From UBA7239 sp035430165 (lineage in GTDB: Bacteria > Pseudomonadota > Gammaproteobacteria > Pseudomonadales > UBA7239), in assembly GCA_035430165.1 (NCBI GenBank), contig DAOMGE010000008.1:1-64000 (forward strand): 64,000 nucleotides of DNA. Reading direction: 5' to 3'. The position numbers and the translations under genes are program-made. Numbering within the stretch: the stretch's first letter is position 1; each line of letters begins with the position of its first letter. Shown one piece after another: positions 1 to 9,053 of the stretch. The notes beneath the pieces were generated by a model. The model was given only the letters and a program-made list of their open reading frames with translations. It was not told the DNA's origin and did not search any database.

Positions 1-50
1 GCATTCATGATGTCACCCAGCCGTTGCAACTGCGAAATGATTCTCAACTG

Positions 51-67
51 TCTCTGACCCCTTTTTT
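51..67 (+). repeat. single copy of TCTGACCCC-T(n) repeat
   Basis: The bases TGTCTCTGACCCC followed by a T run match, with one mismatch, the right arm of the inverted repeat at 6960-6977. As at that locus, the copy sits directly in front of a start codon, here that of the flavin oxidoreductase. No opposing arm is visible in the first 50 bases, so a partner may lie outside the window or be lost. Confidence 0.5.
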
Positions 68-86
68 CTTTATAATGGATCTTATG

Positions 87-2141
87 ATGCCTCACTTTAC
101 AGCACTGTTCGAGCCTATCCAGATCGGCACTATGCAGGTCAAAAACCGCATTGTCATGGCGCCGATGACCACCGATTACGGGAATGATGACCAGACGCCG
201 TCCGAGCGGTTGATGGCGTATCTGGAAGCGCGTGCAAAGGGCGGTGTTGGCCTGATCACGATGGAAGTGTGTACGGTGGATGTGGCGCATCGTTATTTGC
301 AGCGTTCGCTGACGCTGGGCGATGACAGTTTTATCGATTCGCATAAACCACTCATCGAACGCGTGCATGCGCACGGTGCAAAAATCCAGCCACAGATTAC
401 GCATCCCGGTCCTGAATCCATCATTTCATTTTTTTCTGCGACACAAGCAGTCGGGCCTTCGCCAGTTGTATCGCCGGTGTGGGGCACGGCGTGTCGTGAA
501 CTGGCACTGGAAGAAATTCCGGCGATTATCGAGCAGTACGCACAAGCGGCGCGCCGTGCGCAAGCGGCCGGTTATGACGGCATTGAATTGCACGCGGCAC
601 ACAGCTATCACCTGATCGGATCGTTTTTGTCGCCATTTCGCAACAAGCGCAAGGATGCTTACGCAGGTCACAAGTTTGCTACGCGTTCACGTTTGCTGTT
701 GGAAGTTGTTGCCGCAATGCGCGACATCGTGGGCACTGATTTTCCGATTACCGTGCGATTGGCTGGTTACGAACGTGTGCCGGGTGGACGTGAACTGGAT
801 GACACGCAACGCCTGGCGCCCATGCTGGTGGAAGCAGGTGCCAGTGCGTTTCATATCAGCGGCGGCGGCACAGACAAACTGGTGAGCCAGATTGTGGCTT
901 CGTCTGCTGCCGGTTATGGATTCAATACCGCGCTCGCTGAATCGGTGCGCCGTGTGGTGAAAGTGCCGGTGATGGTGGTGGGGCGCATACAGACACCGGA
1001 ACAAGCAGAAAACATTATCAAAAACCAGCAAGCCGATATGGTGGTGATGGGCAGGCAAATGTTGGCGGATCCGGACTGGGCCATGAAGGCGCAAAACGGT
1101 GCGGCAGACAATATCCGCCGTTGCATTTCCTGTGAAAATTGTATCGACTCAATGAATCGCGGCACGCTGGCGTGTGCCATCAATCCGTTCACCGGTCGTG
1201 AAACGGAATTGTTGCTGACGCGTGCAGAAAAATCGCGTCACGTCGTGATTGTCGGTGCCGGGCCAGCCGGACTGGAAGCCGCGCGTGTAGCGAGTTTGCG
1301 CGGCCATCGCGTCACGCTACTGGAACGTGAACAACGTCTCGGTGGCGCGTTGTTGCTGGCGGCGACGGTACACGATGACAACCGTTTCTTTCTCGATTAC
1401 CTGCAAAAAACCGTGCGCGATTTGCCCATCACCATTCGCACCGGCACCGATGCCACACCGGCATTGCTGCGCGAATTGAATCCGGATGTGGTGATTGTCG
1501 CCACCGGTTCGCAAGTGGTGCTGCCGCATAAACTGGCATTGGGTGAAGGTGTGTGGTTTGGTCGCGATGTGCGTGAATTGCTCACCGGTCGTTGGCAGCG
1601 CTGGGCGCGGCATTGGCCTTCTGCACTGGCGCCATTGATGCTGAAAGCGGGCGATCTCTGGAACCGTTTCCTGAAGCCGCAAACGCTGCAGTGGTCATCG
1701 CATGTCTGGATGCCATTTGGCAAACGCGTGGTGTTGATCGGCAATGATTTGCCGGCGATTGAACTGGCGGAATTTTTTGCGAAACGTCGGCGTGATGTGT
1801 ACTTGTTGTCAACGGAAACGGCGTTTCTGCCGGAAGTCGGGCGCAAGCGCCGTGCAGAGCACATGGATAAACTGGACCAGGCGAAAGTGCGCGTCCTGAC
1901 CGATCTGACCATTCATGGCATGAGTGGCAAACGCGTGGAATATTCTCCCGGCGCGGCATCGACACGGCATGTGCTGGATGTCGACAGCGTGATCATTGCC
2001 GGTGATGCAGCGGCAGATATGTCACTGGCTGAACAGCTCACGGGTGCGGGATTTCCTGTGCAGGCCATCGGTGATTGTTCCGGTTACGGTCTGATCGTGA
2101 AAGCGGTGCGTGAAGCTGCAGAACTGGCCTGTGCTTTATGA
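87..2141 (+). CDS. NADH:flavin oxidoreductase, 2,4-dienoyl-CoA reductase type
   Basis: About 684 residues. The N-terminal half is an old-yellow-enzyme TIM barrel (starts FxPIQIGTMQVKNRIVMAPMTT) that would bind FMN. A four-cysteine cluster follows (Cys346, Cys349, Cys352, Cys363, spacing CxxCxxC-x10-C), the 4Fe-4S ligand pattern of the FadH/trimethylamine dehydrogenase family. A dinucleotide fold with GAGPAG lies near residue 390. By family it moves electrons from NAD(P)H through FAD, Fe-S and FMN to an enoyl or dienoyl substrate; the true substrate is unknown. ATGs at 75, 84 and 87 are all possible starts. I prefer 84/87 because homologues begin near the MPHF segment and the upstream bases belong to a repeat. 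No clear Shine-Dalgarno is present. The 3' end overlaps the convergent gene by 6 bp. Confidence 0.85.
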   Translation: MPHFTALFEPIQIGTMQVKNRIVMAPMTTDYGNDDQTPSERLMAYLEARAKGGVGLITMEVCTVDVAHRYLQRSLTLGDDSFIDSHKPLIERVHAHGAKIQPQITHPGPESIISFFSATQAVGPSPVVSPVWGTACRELALEEIPAIIEQYAQAARRAQAAGYDGIELHAAHSYHLIGSFLSPFRNKRKDAYAGHKFATRSRLLLEVVAAMRDIVGTDFPITVRLAGYERVPGGRELDDTQRLAPMLVEAGASAFHISGGGTDKLVSQIVASSAAGYGFNTALAESVRRVVKVPVMVVGRIQTPEQAENIIKNQQADMVVMGRQMLADPDWAMKAQNGAADNIRRCISCENCIDSMNRGTLACAINPFTGRETELLLTRAEKSRHVVIVGAGPAGLEAARVASLRGHRVTLLEREQRLGGALLLAATVHDDNRFFLDYLQKTVRDLPITIRTGTDATPALLRELNPDVVIVATGSQVVLPHKLALGEGVWFGRDVRELLTGRWQRWARHWPSALAPLMLKAGDLWNRFLKPQTLQWSSHVWMPFGKRVVLIGNDLPAIELAEFFAKRRRDVYLLSTETAFLPEVGRKRRAEHMDKLDQAKVRVLTDLTIHGMSGKRVEYSPGAASTRHVLDVDSVIIAGDAAADMSLAEQLTGAGFPVQAIGDCSGYGLIVKAVREAAELACAL

Positions 2142-3428
2142 GGAGGCGTCCGGTTTTTTCTTTATCACGTCAGCCCACAATGCAAAAAAATACAGCAGGT
2201 TGAATATCGCCAGTAGCAGCCGGATATCAAACGGGTAGCCGGCATTTTTCCATGTGTCGGCGCCTAGGTCATAATGATCAAGCGCAGGATTGTGTGCCGG
2301 AAAAATCTCCGGCATATGGCCATCCATGCCGTAAAAGAAAAACATATTGATGCTGCTTATCAGGCAAATGCCAATGGCAATGGGCAGGGTGGCCGGCTTG
2401 CAACAAAACAGCGCCATCGCCAGCAGGCAAGACAGGTAGAGATGGTTTTCATGCACGCCGATGCTGAACATGAAGTAGGCAAAGTGACCGAGCAAGGCAA
2501 ACACGAGCAGGTTCTCTGTTGATTTGCTGCGCCGGAAAAAAAAGACCAGGGCCAGCAAATAAAACAGCAGAAACAGGCCTCGCGCGCCGGTTTTTATCAC
2601 AGCAGGAAATTGCTTGTCAGCAATCATGAACGTGGCGGGGTCCAGCGAGGAGGCCATGTGCGGCGTATGCGTGAATAACAGCAGGTAACGCCCGATAATC
2701 CAGTTCAGGTTCAAGGCCTGCGCACTCAGAATGTTGTGCTGAAAAGCGCGCTGCAGTGCATACAGGGGTTCATGGCCAAACATCAGCAACACAAGGCCGG
2801 CCATGATGCAGGCAGGCATAATCGCCTGAATACATGCCATGACGCGCGATTTGCCAGATTCTGATTCCGTGGCGCGGAAAAGAATGAAAGATAAAACAAA
2901 GGGCAACACAATCAGTGCCGGGTATTTGATGAGGCAGGCGATTGCGAAGGCAAGCATGCCTTGTGCCGTTTTCTGTTTTTCGAATTTGTAAAAAGCTAAA
3001 AGCAAAAACGGGGTGATATAGATATCGATATAGCAAAGCGCGAGACAGGTATAGGAGAAAATGCCATGGAAAAACAAGGTTGCCAGCAAATTGCGCTGGC
3101 TCCAGCCATAAATGATAAACGTACTCGCAAACAGGAAAGGCAGGAAACTGATCTTGATGCCGTAAAAGACCGGTAGCCGTAAAAAATCTGCCAGATAGCA
3201 TGCTGACCAGAGCAATACGGTCAAGCCCGGTGGATGTTCGTGCTGGTTCAGGCGATAGCCTTCCACCAATCCGTTGTTGAATGCATTTTCACCCCAGCCC
3301 TGCCAGATCCAGATGTCATTGGTGCCAAATCCCGGAAAAAATGCCGCCGTCATCAATAGCGCAAGAATGACCAACATACTGGCGGGTATGCTGCCGTTGT
3401 GTGGTTGCGACGATGATGGCGTGTACAT
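2136..3428 (-). CDS. polytopic membrane protein, GT-C glycosyltransferase-like
   Basis: 430 residues, mostly hydrophobic, with roughly ten predicted membrane segments. A first periplasmic loop carries acidic and aromatic residues (GTNDIWIWQGWG) and then a HEHPPGLTVLLW segment. That layout (acidic loop after TM1, HPP-x-L before the next helix) is typical of GT-C enzymes that use polyprenyl-phosphate sugars. I cannot assign a family number or substrate. Its ATG follows the TGA of the upstream membrane protein with no gap, so the two are translationally coupled and probably work together, perhaps in modifying a glycolipid or cell-surface polymer (inference). Confidence 0.6.
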   Translation of the reverse strand: MYTPSSSQPHNGSIPASMLVILALLMTAAFFPGFGTNDIWIWQGWGENAFNNGLVEGYRLNQHEHPPGLTVLLWSACYLADFLRLPVFYGIKISFLPFLFASTFIIYGWSQRNLLATLFFHGIFSYTCLALCYIDIYITPFLLLAFYKFEKQKTAQGMLAFAIACLIKYPALIVLPFVLSFILFRATESESGKSRVMACIQAIMPACIMAGLVLLMFGHEPLYALQRAFQHNILSAQALNLNWIIGRYLLLFTHTPHMASSLDPATFMIADKQFPAVIKTGARGLFLLFYLLALVFFFRRSKSTENLLVFALLGHFAYFMFSIGVHENHLYLSCLLAMALFCCKPATLPIAIGICLISSINMFFFYGMDGHMPEIFPAHNPALDHYDLGADTWKNAGYPFDIRLLLAIFNLLYFFALWADVIKKKPDASS

Positions 3429-5192
3429 TCAGTTGGCTCGTAATGTTTTTCCAAATAGTTGCTGCATTTCATGGTCCACCCGGCGTGTTTTCTTGCTGAG
3501 TGATGTTTCGCAAGCGGCGGTATTGCCCGCTTGCAGGATGACGCGATATGCACCGGCAGGCAGTTGTTGCTGCGTGACCAACCATTGCTGTGTGCCGCTG
3601 CTGGTCGTTGGCAATGCCGTTTGCAGCACAGCTGGTGCGCTGGACTGTGAATCTGTTGCGCAAAAAATCACATCCGCCTGTGGTTGCCCTGTATCAAGCG
3701 TGGTTTCCAGTAGCACAGCAATGGCATTGCCGCGATGTGTGGCAGTGATTTTACAAGCGTTGGCGCTATGGGTGTTTTTACACACTGTATCCGGCGCTGG
3801 GGATAATGTGAGCCACGGTCTGGTAGGTGTCAGTTGCGTAAAATCCAGCAACTGCAGGTGGTCGGCCACAAACAGCAGGTGGTCGCTCATCGGTGGAAAA
3901 TAAATCAGTTGTTTGCGGAAGTCGCCATCGATAATCCAGTTGTCATAGCTCTGCTGGAATTTTTGTGCTTGCTCACGGATGGGTTTTGTCAGCGGGTAAG
4001 CGGTGATCTGGGCAGTCAGTGCGAACGCCAGCATCGCTGCCACTACGACACGCAGCCATTGCCGGTTACTTGTTTGTCCGTAACAGGTTTCGACATGGCC
4101 GGCCAGCACCAGCATGACAAATGCCATCGAATACATCTTGTAACGCGAATTGACCACGGATTCTGCCGTGCCATATGCCAGTCCACGTGTGAACCCGGCC
4201 GTCATTGCGGATAGCAGAAGGAACAGGGCAATAAAATGGATTGCAATCAAGGTTGAAGGCTGGCCGATGCGCAACTGCCGCAGAAACAGCAGGCAGACAC
4301 TGCAACCCGCCAGTATCGCTGCCGTGGATTGTGATTCGGAAAACAGCGTGGCGCCGAGAAAAGCGGCGGTGGTTTGTAGTGGCAACAGCGGATGTTGCAG
4401 GAGTGTTTGCCATAGCACATCAAAGCTGGCTATTTGCAGCGGTTCTTTCAGGGCCAGCAGTGCGGCACTGGATGGGTGTTCTTGCCAGTAATGTCGTGCA
4501 AGGAAATAACAGGCCGACGTTGTAAAAGCAAAAAATAACCAGATGGCCGTATCGCGAGAACGATTGGCTTGCCAACGGTTATCGGTCAGCAATAACAGCA
4601 GGCACGTCGGCCAGACCAGCATGCCATTGCCTTGTGAAAAGGTAGCGAGTATTGCCAGTGCAATGCCGACCAACAGTTTTCCGGTTGATGGCATGCCACC
4701 AGCAAGTACCTGCACACTCGCTATGGCGAACAGTATGACCAGCTGGTTCGACAGCGCAGTCATCGCCTTGAAAGAACTGTCCCAGCATTGCAGGTTGATA
4801 TAGGCGAGCGTGATGACGAAAAAATAGAAAGGCCTGCGCGAACTGTTGATACCCAGTCCGAGCAGGATGCCGCTCAGGATAATCACCAGATGGCCGAGCA
4901 GGATTAGCGGATAAAAACGGATTTCACCGATCAGCTGGTATTGCAGGTAATAGACAATGTGATCGACAACAGTGATATGTTCATTGTTGGGATAGGTGAA
5001 GGCGAGCAGTTTTTCTTGCCAGGTTGTTGCGGTGGCCAGGGCCTTGAAAAATCCGAAGACGTCGTTGAGGTCGTCAAACTTCGGCGTGTTGTCGGCTAAC
5101 TGGATAACCTGATTGCTATAGAAAAGAATGGCCAGTGCCGCCAGCCAGTACCAGCATCGCGAGGTCAGGGCTTTGTCGGCGGCAAGTTGCAT
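3429..5192 (-). CDS. large polytopic membrane protein of unknown function
   Basis: 587 residues. A first membrane segment near residue 15-30 is followed by a loop rich in acidic residues, then about ten hydrophobic segments up to roughly residue 400. The last ~180 residues are soluble and probably periplasmic, with several Cys. The shape (multi-TM plus soluble C-terminal domain) resembles GT-C-type glycosyltransferases, but I see no diagnostic motif. The start lies 5 bp after the stop of the crotonase gene and the stop abuts the next ATG, so it is the third gene of a four-gene operon (epimerase, crotonase, two membrane proteins). Confidence 0.55.
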   Translation of the reverse strand: MQLAADKALTSRCWYWLAALAILFYSNQVIQLADNTPKFDDLNDVFGFFKALATATTWQEKLLAFTYPNNEHITVVDHIVYYLQYQLIGEIRFYPLILLGHLVIILSGILLGLGINSSRRPFYFFVITLAYINLQCWDSSFKAMTALSNQLVILFAIASVQVLAGGMPSTGKLLVGIALAILATFSQGNGMLVWPTCLLLLLTDNRWQANRSRDTAIWLFFAFTTSACYFLARHYWQEHPSSAALLALKEPLQIASFDVLWQTLLQHPLLPLQTTAAFLGATLFSESQSTAAILAGCSVCLLFLRQLRIGQPSTLIAIHFIALFLLLSAMTAGFTRGLAYGTAESVVNSRYKMYSMAFVMLVLAGHVETCYGQTSNRQWLRVVVAAMLAFALTAQITAYPLTKPIREQAQKFQQSYDNWIIDGDFRKQLIYFPPMSDHLLFVADHLQLLDFTQLTPTRPWLTLSPAPDTVCKNTHSANACKITATHRGNAIAVLLETTLDTGQPQADVIFCATDSQSSAPAVLQTALPTTSSGTQQWLVTQQQLPAGAYRVILQAGNTAACETSLSKKTRRVDHEMQQLFGKTLRAN

Positions 5193-5197
5193 CTGGC

Positions 5198-5965
5198 TCA
5201 GTCAAAACGCGGTGCGCGTTTTTCAAAAAATGCTGTTACAGCTTCGATATTTTCAGCTGAACCGACTTGTCTCATCATGCCTTCCATTTCGCGTGCTCGC
5301 GCCTGCGCGATGGCTGCGGCATGGGTTGCCATCAAAGCGCGCTTGGTTTCACGTAAGGCATTGCGTGGCCATTGCGCCATTTCAGCTGCTTTTTCCAGCG
5401 TTTTGGTTAGCAAGTCTTCGTCTGTGAATTTGCACCGTGCGATCCCGGTTTCGATGGCCTTGTCAGCGTTGATCCATTCTGCTGTAAATAACAATTCAGC
5501 CGCTTGCTGGTAACCGATATTGCGTGGCAATGTGTAGCTGCAAGCCGCTTCAGGGACCAGCCCAAGATTCACAAAAGGCAGGCGCATTTTCAGGGATTCA
5601 CCGACATACACCACATCGCAGTGAAACAGGGCAGTGGCACCAAACCCGATGGCCGCGCCCTTGGCCGCAGCCAGCAACGGTTTATCCAGTGCGAGAAATT
5701 CATCCATCATCACTTCAAACGGCGGTTTTTCATTCGGTTCGCCGGTGAGGTCAGACAAATCGACACCGGATGAAAAATCCTTGCCAGCACCGGTAATGAC
5801 AACAACAGACACAGCATCATTTTCACGTACAGCTACCACGGTATCCCGCAACGCTAGCCATGCATTACGGTTGAATGCATTTTTCTTTTCCGGGCGATTG
5901 AATGTGATGGTGGCAACACGTTGGTGGATATCGACAAGAACAGGTGCCGAGGTGTCATGACTCAT
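5198..5965 (-). CDS. enoyl-CoA hydratase/isomerase family protein (crotonase fold)
   Basis: 255 residues, normal crotonase length. The oxyanion-hole segments are FSSGVDLSDL and AAKGAAIGFGATALFHCD. The two glutamates that act in true enoyl-CoA hydratases are not at their usual places: the GGGCE position reads GFGAT, and the FGxPE position reads MRLPF. The segment NLGLVPEAACSYTLPR instead fits the delta3-delta2 enoyl-CoA isomerase/PaaG pattern, where the Glu after LVP is the usual base. I therefore favour isomerase over hydratase. The ATG overlaps the stop of the upstream epimerase by 4 bp (ATGA). Confidence 0.8.
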   Translation of the reverse strand: MSHDTSAPVLVDIHQRVATITFNRPEKKNAFNRNAWLALRDTVVAVRENDAVSVVVITGAGKDFSSGVDLSDLTGEPNEKPPFEVMMDEFLALDKPLLAAAKGAAIGFGATALFHCDVVYVGESLKMRLPFVNLGLVPEAACSYTLPRNIGYQQAAELLFTAEWINADKAIETGIARCKFTDEDLLTKTLEKAAEMAQWPRNALRETKRALMATHAAAIAQARAREMEGMMRQVGSAENIEAVTAFFEKRAPRFD

Positions 5966-6891
5966 GAAAAATGGCCTTTGTTTTGGATGGATTGAAGTGT
6001 TTCACGGCAGGTGTCGATAAAGGGTCTCGGCTGCCAGCCGGTCATCTTGCGAATCTTGTTGTCGTCAAACAAGCGTTTGAAGGGAACAGGTAGCGGAATG
6101 CGAAAGGCTGGATGAAAACCGCCAGCGGCAACCCATGTGTCATAAAAATGCCAGAAGTCGGTTTGTTCGCCACCGACGTTAAAAGCTTCGCCGATGCAGT
6201 TATCGTGAATCAGTGTGGCACAGGTTGCTGCTGCAAGATCACCTGCGTAGACCAAAGGCAGGCTCAGTCCCACCGGGTACGGTGCAAATCCCGGCCAGTG
6301 CATCAGCCACTCATACCAGTGTGAAAAAGAATGGTTGTCGAAGGCACCAAAAATGGCGTAGGGGCGAATGGTCGTCATCGCCAGGTTTTTTTCTTGCGCG
6401 ATGCGCCAGCCTTCCTGTTCTGCCATGGCTTTGGATATGGGGTAGATACTGAAATGATGGCGCCTGTCTTGCGCAGTGCGCAGTGGTGCGGATTCATCGA
6501 TTGCAACATCGGATCGAATTTTTCGATAAACACTGGCTGATGAAATGGCGACAACACGTTTTACCTGTGCATCAGCGCACGCGTAAAGCGTATTGCGTGT
6601 CCCTTCCAGATTCTGGCTGATAAGCACGTCGTAATCGGGATTGAGTGACACTTGTCCGGCATTGGCGATCACGGCATCGCAGCCAATAAATGCACGTGCC
6701 AGCGCAGCGCGATCGGAGAGATCAGCGATGCGCAATTCAATGCCGTCGCGTTTCAGTTCAGGGACTTTGCCGGGACTGCGAACGACAGCAACTACCTGTG
6801 CACCCTGAGCAAGTAACTCACGTACAAGGTAACGACCGATAAAACCGGTTGCCCCGGTGACAGCGATGGTTTTGCTTTTTAATGTGTCCAT
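5962..6891 (-). CDS. NAD-dependent epimerase/dehydratase (extended SDR)
   Basis: 309 residues. An N-terminal Rossmann fold has the extended-SDR signature TGATGFIGR near residue 13. The catalytic set is Ser (SSASVY) followed by YPISK (Tyr-x-x-x-Lys). The C-terminal part (VYAGDLAAATCATL, AFNVGG) is typical of nucleoside-sugar epimerases and 3-beta-hydroxysteroid-dehydrogenase-like enzymes. The substrate may be a sugar nucleotide, given the membrane proteins downstream, or a sterol/fatty alcohol, given the crotonase neighbour; the sequence does not decide. First gene of the operon. Its start codon is 3 bp from an inverted repeat and has no Shine-Dalgarno. Confidence 0.82.
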   Translation of the reverse strand: MDTLKSKTIAVTGATGFIGRYLVRELLAQGAQVVAVVRSPGKVPELKRDGIELRIADLSDRAALARAFIGCDAVIANAGQVSLNPDYDVLISQNLEGTRNTLYACADAQVKRVVAISSASVYRKIRSDVAIDESAPLRTAQDRRHHFSIYPISKAMAEQEGWRIAQEKNLAMTTIRPYAIFGAFDNHSFSHWYEWLMHWPGFAPYPVGLSLPLVYAGDLAAATCATLIHDNCIGEAFNVGGEQTDFWHFYDTWVAAGGFHPAFRIPLPVPFKRLFDDNKIRKMTGWQPRPFIDTCRETLQSIQNKGHFS

Positions 6892-6894
6892 ACA

Positions 6895-6977
6895 AAAAAG
6901 GGGTCAGAGTCAGTTTTTATCATTCTAGGAGGGAAGGGGGCAGAGTCCTAATTAAAAAGTGACTCTGACCCCTTTTT
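6895..6977. repeat. inverted repeat element with GGGGTCAGAGTCA / TGACTCTGACCCC arms
   Basis: An 18-bp perfect inverted repeat: AAAAAGGGGTCAGAGTCA at 6895-6912 and its complement at 6960-6977, with a 47-bp spacer. The spacer holds a third, degenerate copy at 6936-6947 (GGGGGCAGAGTC). The element fills almost the whole space between the epimerase start (6891) and the crotonase stop (6982). Its arms resemble short extragenic palindromes that accompany IS200-like/RAYT transposases in several proteobacteria (from memory). No transposase is present here. Confidence 0.75.
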
Positions 6978-6981
6978 GTTC

Positions 6982-7803
6982 TTACTTGCCAGTGAAGACT
7001 GGTTTGCGTTTTTCCTTGAAGGCTTTCATGCCTTCCTTGGCATCGGCAGACATGAACACCGGCCAGCCGAGTTGTTCTTCGTTTGCCAGCGCTTCTTTCT
7101 CGCTCAGGTCCTGCTGGTTCTGGCGCAGTGACTTGGTGATGGCCTGGATGGAAAGCGGGCCATTTTCGTCAGCAATCTCATGCGCGATTTTCAGGCCTTC
7201 TTCCAGTGCCTTGCCTTTGGGCACGATGCGGTTGATCAGACCCCAGTTCAGGGCTTCCTGTGCAGTGATATGGCGACCCAGCAACAGGATCTCGGCAGCC
7301 AGTGCATACGGGATCTGGCGACGCAGGCGGATCGTGGAGCCACCCAGCGGGAACAGGCCGCGCTTGCATTCGGTGACGCCGAAGATGGCATCTTCGGCTG
7401 CAACACGGATATCGGTGCCTTGCAGGATTTCCGTGCCGCCAGCCAGTGCATAGCCTTCAACCGCCATCACAATCGGTTTCAGTGGCTGGTTATGACGCAA
7501 CAGTGCTTGCCAGTGCAGGTCAGGGATTTCCTTCATTTTCTCCTGCATCATCGCCGCATCAGCATCGCCATCCGGGCCGGACTTCAGGTCCATGCCTGAA
7601 CAGAAGGTGTCACCCTTGCCGGTCAATACGCCCACACGCAATTCGGGGTCGCTGTCCAGCAGGCGCCAGGCGTTGTACATGCCGAGAATCATCTGCGAGG
7701 ACAGGGCGTTCTTGGCCTCCGGACGATTGAGTGTGACGATCAGGACATGACCATCTTTTTCAATCGTGCAGTTCTTGGTGCTGATGTCGAGTTCTGTTGC
7801 CAT
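6982..7803 (-). CDS. enoyl-CoA hydratase (crotonase family)
   Basis: 273 residues. Oxyanion-hole segments are FCSGMDLKSG and EGYALAGGTEI. Both glutamates expected of a hydratase are present: one in GGTEI and one in FGVTECKRG, matching the bovine Glu144 and Glu164 positions by alignment to the family pattern. It should hydrate trans-2-enoyl-CoA in fatty-acid or related beta-oxidation. A GAGGAAA Shine-Dalgarno precedes the ATG. The gene lies downstream of two acyl-CoA dehydrogenase genes on the same strand, but the assembly gap at 7837-7936 separates them. Confidence 0.87.
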   Translation of the reverse strand: MATELDISTKNCTIEKDGHVLIVTLNRPEAKNALSSQMILGMYNAWRLLDSDPELRVGVLTGKGDTFCSGMDLKSGPDGDADAAMMQEKMKEIPDLHWQALLRHNQPLKPIVMAVEGYALAGGTEILQGTDIRVAAEDAIFGVTECKRGLFPLGGSTIRLRRQIPYALAAEILLLGRHITAQEALNWGLINRIVPKGKALEEGLKIAHEIADENGPLSIQAITKSLRQNQQDLSEKEALANEEQLGWPVFMSADAKEGMKAFKEKRKPVFTGK

Positions 7804-7836
7804 TGCAGTTTCCTCTAGTTAAAAAATTCAAGCCCT

Positions 7837-7936
7837 NNNNNNNNNNNNNNNNNNNNNNNNNNNNNNNNNNNNNNNNNNNNNNNNNNNNNNNNNNNNNNNN
7901 NNNNNNNNNNNNNNNNNNNNNNNNNNNNNNNNNNNN
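7837..7936. other. assembly gap (100 N)
   Basis: Exactly 100 Ns, the usual placeholder for a gap of unknown length. It falls at the 3' end of an acyl-CoA dehydrogenase gene. The true distance and any small gene or repeat inside are unknown, and reading frames that cross it are not meaningful. Confidence 0.98.
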
Positions 7937-9008
7937 CAGCAATCAGCTCACCCAGTGCGATCTGGTGTTGCGTGCTGGAGCCGAGCGTCAGTTCATTCTG
8001 TTTGGCCCACAGTGCAAATCGCCACAGCGGATAATCGCGATCCACGCCCATGCCGCCGTGCAAATGTTGCGTGGCGTAGCTGATGCGGTGTGAGGCGTCG
8101 CCCAGCCACATTTTGGCAGCGTGTACCTGACGCGTGGCATCGGCTTCCTGCGCCAGCAATTCGACAGCCTGTTGTGCAACCAGTTTCAGGCACTTGGCAT
8201 CAATGTAGCAGTTGGCAACGCGATGGCCGACGGCCTGGAAGCTGGCAATTTTCACATTGAACTGCTCGCGTTCGGATGTGTACTTGGCAGTCATCTGTAC
8301 CATTTTTTCCGAGGCGCCAGCCTGGTACATGCACAGTGCAGCCGTGTAACGCTCGACCAGATATTTCACTGCATCCTTACCGCCCAGTTTTTGCGCCGGT
8401 GTGTTGCTGAATTCAACAATAAATTGCGGTTCATACGTTGTGGCTTTCAATGCTGTCAGTTTTACGCTGGCGTCTTTCGGATCGACAATAAACAGCGCGA
8501 CATCATTACCTTCCCGGGCAACGACCAGCATCCGTGTAGCAATATTGGCGTAAGGCACACACAGTTTTTTGCCAGTCAGTTTGCCGCCACTGGCTTGCAG
8601 TTGTGCTTCGTAGGCATCAAACGTATTTTCTTCATGGAAGGCAGCTGTCAAAACCACTTCACCAGTGGCAACACCGCCCAGCATTGCTTGCAGGGTTGCA
8701 TCGCCAAATTTCTGTACAGCCAACGCAGAAATGAGAGATGGCACGGCGGGCACGGGTGCCAGTACGCGGCCGCATTCTTCAATAAACAGGGCGAGTTCGG
8801 AAAAACCGAAGCCCATACCGCCTTTGTCAGCAGGAATAGCAATGCCGAGCAAGCCGGCATCCGCCAGTTGTGACCACAATGCGCCGGAATAACGTTCCTG
8901 TGCCCACATGTCGTATTTGTGCAGTTCTTCCGGTGTTACCTGATCGCCAAGGATCTGGTTTGCCAGTGTCTGTATATCTTTCTGTTCTTCGCTCAGGCCA
9001 AAATTCAT
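7937..9008 (-). CDS. acyl-CoA dehydrogenase, second subunit (3' end lost in gap)
   Basis: About 357 residues are visible before the gap. The start is the ATG in MNFGLSEEQKDIQTLANQIL, with GAGGAAA 9 bp upstream; an earlier in-frame codon (9053) lies in the 5' leader. The N-terminal helical domain and FAD/beta domain are typical of acyl-CoA dehydrogenases. The visible C-terminal part (PLWRFALWAKQNELTLGSSTQHQ) lacks the usual GGTNEIQR segment. Such half-degenerate members usually pair with a neighbour to form a mixed tetramer, as in the cholesterol-degrading ChsE enzymes of Mycobacterium. It follows the other dehydrogenase gene by 45 bp. Probably only a few C-terminal residues are missing. Confidence 0.82.
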
Positions 9009-9053
9009 GATGTGTTTCCTCGATTCTGTCAGGCAATTGTTCGATTGAGGCAA

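Noticed and set aside
24..86. N-terminal extension of the flavin oxidoreductase from the ATG at 24
   Set aside because: The extra residues are encoded by the TCTGACCCC repeat and do not fit the family N-terminus.
7815..7936. C-terminal residues of the acyl-CoA dehydrogenase read through the Ns
   Set aside because: The gap is a 100-base placeholder, so the frame after it is arbitrary.
8121..8873. 250-aa plus-strand frame opposite the acyl-CoA dehydrogenase
   Set aside because: Antisense shadow with no ribosome site or recognisable domain.
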